Source of the DNA: Ramlibacter sp.
Lineage (GTDB): Bacteria; Pseudomonadota; Gammaproteobacteria; Burkholderiales; Burkholderiaceae_C
Reading direction: 5' to 3'
Length of the DNA stretch: 64,000 nt
Assembly (NCBI GenBank): GCA_021323335.1
Contig: JAJTCN010000004.1
Coordinates: 1-64,000 of the forward strand
Shown here: positions 59,218-64,000 of the stretch, piece by piece
Numbering within the stretch: position 1 is the first letter of the stretch
Layout: each line of letters opens with the position of its first letter
Translations under genes and position numbers: made by a program
The notes under the pieces: generated by a model
Databases searched by the model: none
Told to the model about the DNA's origin: nothing
What the model saw: only the letters and a program-made list of their open reading frames with translations

Positions 59218-60783
59218 TCATCGCGTGACAAACTGACGCAGCTTCACGCCCGTGAGCGCAAGCGAAGTGAAGTAAATCGCAGCCGATGCGGCCAGCATGC
59301 CGGCCATCGCGCCGGCCCGCACCCACGCCTGCGCGCGCCACTGCATCCACGGGAACGCCTGGTTCGCCCACAGCAGGAAGGCGCCGAGCACGATGGTCGC
59401 GGCGATGACCTGCAGGAAGAACACGCCCCATCCCGGGCGCGGGCGGTAGCGGCCGCGCCGCAGCAGGATCGCCAGCAGGACGCCCGCGTTCACGAGCGCG
59501 CCGATGCCGATGGACAGCGCCAGCCCCGCATGCCGCAGGGAGGGCACCAGCGCGATGTTGCACAGCTGGGTGACCGCCAGCGCCGCCAGCGCGATCTTCA
59601 TCGGGGTCTTCATGTCATGGCTGGCGTAGAAGCCGGGCGCCAGCACCTTGATGGCGACGATCCCCAGCAGCCCGGTGCCATAGCCGGCGAGCGCGATGGC
59701 GACCTGCCTCACGTCCGCATCGGTGAACGCACCATAGTGGAACAGCGTGGCCACCAGCGGCACCCCGAACAGCAGCAAGGCGATGGAACTCGGCACCGCC
59801 AGCAGGACCACCAGCCGCAGGCCCCAGTCCAGCATGCCGGAGTAGCGCTCGTCGTCCTGGCTGGCGCGCGCGGCCGCCAGCTGGGGCATGAGCACCACGC
59901 CCAGCGCGACCCCCAGCAGTGCCGTGGGAAATTCCATCAGCCGGTCGGCGTTGCTGAGCCAGCTGACGCTGCCGGATGCGAGGTACGACGCGATCTGCGT
60001 GTTGATCAGCAGCGAGATCTGGGCCCCGCTCACCCCCAGCAGCGCCGGCAGCATCAGGCCCAGGATCTTGCGGGTGGCGGGGTCGTTCCAGGACTCGCGC
60101 AGGCCGGACCAGGCGAGCCCGAACCGCGGCCACATGCCGATGCGGCGCAAGGCAGGCACCTGGATGGCCAGTTGCAGGACGCCGCCCAGCATCACCCCGA
60201 TGCACTGCGAGTAGATCGGCTCGATGCCGTACCGCTGGAACCAGGGCGCCACCAGCACGATGGATGCGATCAGCATCACGTTCAGCAGCACCGGGGATGC
60301 CGCGGGAACCGCGAATTTTTTCCAGGTATTCAGGATCCCGCCCGCTAGCGCGACCAGCGACATGAAGCCGATGTAGGGAAACATGTAGCGCGTCATGATC
60401 ACCGCCGCGTCGTAGGCCGCGGGATCCTTGCGCAGGCCGCTGGCCAGGGCCCAGACCAGCAAGGGCGCCCCCACCACGCCGGCGATGCACAGCAGCACCA
60501 GCGTCCACAGCAGCACCGTGGCCACGTGGTCCACCAGCCGCCTGGCGCCTTCGTCACCCCCCTCGGTGCGGGTGGCGGCGAGCACCGGCACGAAGGCCTG
60601 GCTGAACGCACCTTCCCCGAAGATCCGGCGGAACATGTTGGGAATGCGGAAGGCCACGTAGAAAGCGTCCGTCAGGGCGCTGACACCGAAGAAGGCGGCG
60701 AACAGGACGTCGCGGGCGAGGCCGGTGATGCGGGACGCGAGGGTCAGGACCGAGACGGTCGAGGCGGCTTTGAACAGGCTCAC
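59218..60783 (-). CDS. murJ: Lipid II flippase MurJ
   Basis: FKAASTVSVLTLASRITGLARDVLFAAFFGVSALTDAFYVAFRIPNMFRRIFGEGAFSQAFVPV. Confidence 0.97.
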   Translation of the reverse strand: MSLFKAASTVSVLTLASRITGLARDVLFAAFFGVSALTDAFYVAFRIPNMFRRIFGEGAFSQAFVPVLAATRTEGGDEGARRLVDHVATVLLWTLVLLCIAGVVGAPLLVWALASGLRKDPAAYDAAVIMTRYMFPYIGFMSLVALAGGILNTWKKFAVPAASPVLLNVMLIASIVLVAPWFQRYGIEPIYSQCIGVMLGGVLQLAIQVPALRRIGMWPRFGLAWSGLRESWNDPATRKILGLMLPALLGVSGAQISLLINTQIASYLASGSVSWLSNADRLMEFPTALLGVALGVVLMPQLAAARASQDDERYSGMLDWGLRLVVLLAVPSSIALLLFGVPLVATLFHYGAFTDADVRQVAIALAGYGTGLLGIVAIKVLAPGFYASHDMKTPMKIALAALAVTQLCNIALVPSLRHAGLALSIGIGALVNAGVLLAILLRRGRYRPRPGWGVFFLQVIAATIVLGAFLLWANQAFPWMQWRAQAWVRAGAMAGMLAASAAIYFTSLALTGVKLRQFVTR

Positions 60784-60799
60784 GCGGGCGGGCTATAAT
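60770..60799 (+). promoter_or_regulatory. Sigma70-type promoter for rpsT
   Basis: TTGAAC (60770-60775), 18-bp spacer, TATAAT (60794-60799); overlaps the divergent murJ start. Confidence 0.75.
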
Positions 60800-60843
60800 G
60801 GTGGGCTTTGCTGGCATCATCCTCAGACACCTAAGGAACACAC

Positions 60844-61152
60844 ATGGCCTCTGCCAAACCCAAGAAAAAGAACCCGCGCCTCGCGTCGGGCCGCAAGCGC
60901 GCCCGCCAGGACGTGAAGCTGAACGCAGCCAACACCTCGCTGCGCTCCAAGTACCGCACCGCGGTGAAGAACGTCGAGAAGGCCGTCGCCGCCGGTGACA
61001 AGGCCAAGGCGACCGAACTCTTCGCCAAGGCCCAGTCGATCGTGGACACGGTCGCCGACAAGGGCATCTTCCACAAGAACAAGGCGTCGCGCGACAAGAG
61101 CCGCCTGTCCGCCAAGGTGAAGGGCCTCCAGGCCCCCGCCGCAACCGCCTGA
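60844..61152 (+). CDS. rpsT: 30S ribosomal protein S20
   Basis: [48 protein letters not shown]. Confidence 0.97.
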   Translation: MASAKPKKKNPRLASGRKRARQDVKLNAANTSLRSKYRTAVKNVEKAVAAGDKAKATELFAKAQSIVDTVADKGIFHKNKASRDKSRLSAKVKGLQAPAATA

Positions 61153-61223
61153 TCACCCATCAGGTCAGCCCGTGAGGCGCAAGCTTCACGCCGTTTGAAC
61201 CGGGTGCGCTGCCAGCAAAAGTG

Positions 61224-61250
61224 AAAAACCGCCTTCGGGCGGTTTTTTCA
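61224..61250 (+). terminator. Rho-independent terminator
   Basis: AAAAACCGCC-TTCG-GGCGGTTTTTT. Confidence 0.93.
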
Positions 61251-61258
61251 TGGGCCGG

Positions 61259-61561
61259 CTACTTCTCGAACTTCCCCTCGCTGACCTTCAGCTCGTTGTC
61301 GCGGGCGAAGTTGATCACGAAGTCCCAGGCCATCGGCTCGTGGTCGCGCAGCGCGCGATGGACGATCACGCACTTGACCCCGTCGATGACGGTGGGGATG
61401 CACCAGGGCGAATAGCTCAGGTGGCTGCCCGGCTGGGCGCCGCCGGGGCGGAACGAGCTCATCACGCCCGCCAGCCGCTCCGCCCAGTCGCTGGGACGGA
61501 AGGTGCGCCCGTCCCGGGTGATGCCCTGGATGAACACTTCGCTGGGGTTGCTGGGGACCAT
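61259..61561 (-). CDS. DUF3579 domain-containing protein
   Basis: VFIQGITRDGRTFRPSDWAERLAGVMSSF..YSPWCIPTVIDGVKCVIVHRALRDHEPMAWDFVINFARDN. Confidence 0.9.
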   Translation of the reverse strand: MVPSNPSEVFIQGITRDGRTFRPSDWAERLAGVMSSFRPGGAQPGSHLSYSPWCIPTVIDGVKCVIVHRALRDHEPMAWDFVINFARDNELKVSEGKFEK

Positions 61562-61798
61562 GGGTGGCGGGTCTCGGCGCGGGGCAGCGTGGTTGCTGCA
61601 GCGCACAAGTATTCTATCTTATATAAGAGTTGAGCTCGGTGGACGCCCCGGCCGGCCGGCGGCCGCCGGCTTGCGGGACGCATCGCAGTGATGCGGAATT
61701 CTCAAACAACGCAGGCAAGGCGTGTGCCTACAATCGTGCTCCAGCGGCTCACTCTTTCGTTGAGCCGATTTCATTTGTGAAGCACGGAGAAGCGCGCA

Positions 61799-62992
61799 AT
61801 GGCACAGATCGAGGCGTCCTCGCCCCACACCATGAACACCTACGGCCGGCTGCCCATCGCGCTGGACCGTGGCGAAGGCGTGTACGTGTGGGACGTGAAC
61901 GGCAAGCGCTATCTCGACGCCTTGGCCGGCATCGCCGTCAACACGCTCGGCCACAACCACCCCAAGCTGGTGCCCGCGCTGCAGGAACAGGTCGCCAAGA
62001 TCATCCACAGCTGCAACTACTACCACGTGCCCAACCAGGAAAAGCTGGCGGCCAAGCTGGTGGAGCTGTCGGGCATGACGAACGTGTTCTTCGGCTCGAC
62101 CGGCCTGGAAGCCAACGAGGCGGCGATCAAGCTGGCGCGCAAGTTCGGCCACGACCGCGGCATCGACCGGCCCGAGATCGTGGTTTACGAGAAGGCCTTC
62201 CACGGCCGCAGCATCGCCACGCTGTCGGCCACCGGCAACGAGAAGGTGCAGCAGGGCTTCGGGCCGCTGGTGGAGGGCTTCATCCGCGTGCCGATGAACG
62301 ACGTGGACGCGCTGCGCCGCGCCACCGACGGCAACCGCAACGTCGTCGCCGTGTTCTTCGAGACGATCCAGGGCGAAGGCGGCATCAACCAGATGCGCAT
62401 CGACTACCTGCAGAAGGTGCGCGAGATGTGCGACCAGCGCAACTGGCTGCTGATGATCGACGAGGTGCAATGCGGCATGGGCCGCACCGGCAAGTGGTTC
62501 GCGCACCAGTGGGCCGGCATCGTGCCGGACGTGATGCCGCTGGCCAAGGGCCTGGGCTCCGGCGTGCCGATCGCCGCGGTGGTGGCCGGCCCGCGCGCGG
62601 CGGACATCTTCCAGCCCGGCAACCACGGCACCACCTTCGGCGGCAACCCGCTGGCCATGCGGGCCGGCGTGGAAACGATCCGCATCATGGAAGAAGACGG
62701 CCTGCTGGAGAACGCCTCGCGCGTGGGCGCGCACCTGAAAGGCGCGCTCGCCCGGGAACTCGGCGGGCTGAAGGGCGTGGTGGAAGTGCGCGGCCAGGGC
62801 CTGATGATCGGCGTGGAGCTGGCGCGTCCCTGCGGCGTGCTGACGCAGCGCGCGGCGGAGGCCGGCCTGTTGATCAGCGTGACGGCCGACACCGTGGTCC
62901 GGCTGCTGCCCGCGCTGATCATGACCGAGGCGCAGGCCGACGAGGTGGTGGGCATCCTGGCGCCGCTGGTGAAGTCTTTCCTGGCGGAGTGA
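61799..62992 (+). CDS. argD: Acetylornithine aminotransferase
   Basis: YLDALAGIAVNTLGHNHPKLVPAL, IDEVQCGMGRTGKWFAHQ, GNHGTTFGGNPLAMRA. Confidence 0.95.
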   Translation: MAQIEASSPHTMNTYGRLPIALDRGEGVYVWDVNGKRYLDALAGIAVNTLGHNHPKLVPALQEQVAKIIHSCNYYHVPNQEKLAAKLVELSGMTNVFFGSTGLEANEAAIKLARKFGHDRGIDRPEIVVYEKAFHGRSIATLSATGNEKVQQGFGPLVEGFIRVPMNDVDALRRATDGNRNVVAVFFETIQGEGGINQMRIDYLQKVREMCDQRNWLLMIDEVQCGMGRTGKWFAHQWAGIVPDVMPLAKGLGSGVPIAAVVAGPRAADIFQPGNHGTTFGGNPLAMRAGVETIRIMEEDGLLENASRVGAHLKGALARELGGLKGVVEVRGQGLMIGVELARPCGVLTQRAAEAGLLISVTADTVVRLLPALIMTEAQADEVVGILAPLVKSFLAE

Positions 62993-62997
62993 GCGCC

Positions 62998-63918
62998 ATG
63001 GGGCTGCGCCATTTCCTCCAGTTCAGCGACCTGACGACCGAGGAGCACGAGTGGATCTTCCAGCGTGCGGCGGTGATCAAGCGCAAGTTCAAAAACTACG
63101 AGAAGTACCACCCGCTGGCCGACCGCACGCTGGCAATGATCTTCGAGAAGGCCTCCACCCGCACGCGGGTGAGCTTCGAGGCGGGCATGTACCAGCTGGG
63201 CGGCTCGGTGGTGCACCTCACCACCGGGGACAGCCAGCTCGGCCGCGCCGAGCCCATCGAGGACAGCGCCAAGGTCATCAGCCGGATGGTGGACCTGGTG
63301 ATGATCCGCACTTTCGGGCAGGACAAGATCGAGCGCTTCGCCGAGCACTCGCGGGTGCCGGTGATCAACGGCCTGACCAACGAATTCCATCCGTGCCAGA
63401 TCTTGGCGGACATCTTCACCTACATCGAGCACCGCGGCTCGATCCGGGGCCGCGTCGTCGCCTGGGTCGGTGACGGCAACAACATGGCCAACACCTGGCT
63501 GCAGGCGGCGGAGCTGCTCGGCTTCACCGTGCACGTGAGCACGCCCACCGGCTACGAGGTGGACCAGGCCATCGCCGGCATCCGCAGCAGCGAGAGCTAC
63601 AAGGTCTTCAAGGACCCGATGGAGGCCTGCCGCGGCGCCGACCTGGTGACCACGGACGTCTGGACCAGCATGGGTTTCGAAGCGGAGAACGAAGAGCGCC
63701 GCAAGGCCTTCGCCGACTGGTGCGTCGACGCCGACATGATGCGCGTGGCGAAGCCGGATGCCTTGTTCATGCACTGCCTGCCCGCGCATCGCGGCGAGGA
63801 AGTGGAAGCCGACGTCATCGACGGCCCGCAGTCCGTGGTGTGGGACGAGGCGGAAAACCGCATGCACGTGCAGAAGGCGCTGATGGAGTTCCTGCTGCTG
63901 GGGAAGGTGACGGGGTAG
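62998..63918 (+). CDS. argF: Ornithine carbamoyltransferase
   Basis: IFEKASTRTRVSFEAGMYQLGG, INGLTNEFHPCQILADIFT, DALFMHCLPAHRGEEV. Confidence 0.97.
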   Translation: MGLRHFLQFSDLTTEEHEWIFQRAAVIKRKFKNYEKYHPLADRTLAMIFEKASTRTRVSFEAGMYQLGGSVVHLTTGDSQLGRAEPIEDSAKVISRMVDLVMIRTFGQDKIERFAEHSRVPVINGLTNEFHPCQILADIFTYIEHRGSIRGRVVAWVGDGNNMANTWLQAAELLGFTVHVSTPTGYEVDQAIAGIRSSESYKVFKDPMEACRGADLVTTDVWTSMGFEAENEERRKAFADWCVDADMMRVAKPDALFMHCLPAHRGEEVEADVIDGPQSVVWDEAENRMHVQKALMEFLLLGKVTG

Positions 63919-63931
63919 CCTGATTGGATGC

Positions 63932-63954
63932 CGGGTTCGCGCAGCGACCCCGCC
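63932..63954. repeat. Partial copy of the 11830 intergenic repeat
   Basis: CGGGTTCGCG-CAGCGACCCCGCC matches CGGGTTCGCGACAGCGACCCCGCC downstream of glnS with one indel. Confidence 0.7.
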
Positions 63955-64000
63955 ACTCTTCCCCTAATTGGCGGGCGCCGCCGCCCCGAACCGCCCGCCG

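Overview
64 kb of high-GC chromosomal DNA, most consistent with a Burkholderiales/Comamonadaceae (Ramlibacter-like) genome; this placement is inferred from protein style and gene content, not from a search. Most of the window is densely packed housekeeping and conserved-hypothetical genes: mutS (3' part), uppP, glnS, dbpA, infA, gshA, folK, pcnB, hda, purM, murJ, rpsT, argD, argF, an atpE-like gene, two L,D-transpeptidases, several sensor kinases, cytochromes c and alpha/beta hydrolases. I see no tRNA, rRNA, CRISPR array, prophage or intact IS. The main points of interest are: (i) an Anbu/HslV-like proteasome-type peptidase directly behind mutS; (ii) a two-gene radical-SAM + DUF4130-UdgX DNA-repair module (26.0-28.7 kb); (iii) an accessory-looking segment (11.9-15.2 kb) with a membrane-anchored Mrr-like nuclease, a duplicated Gln-rich protein, a divergent SGNH hydrolase and a HEPN-motif protein; (iv) an FNR-like box upstream of an eRF1-like translational machinery protein; (v) an orphan ATP-synthase c-subunit gene; (vi) several families of dispersed palindromic intergenic repeats. 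I found no single clearly unprecedented system. The best candidates for follow-up are (ii), (iii) and (v). All identifications come from reading the translations and motifs; no database searches were run.
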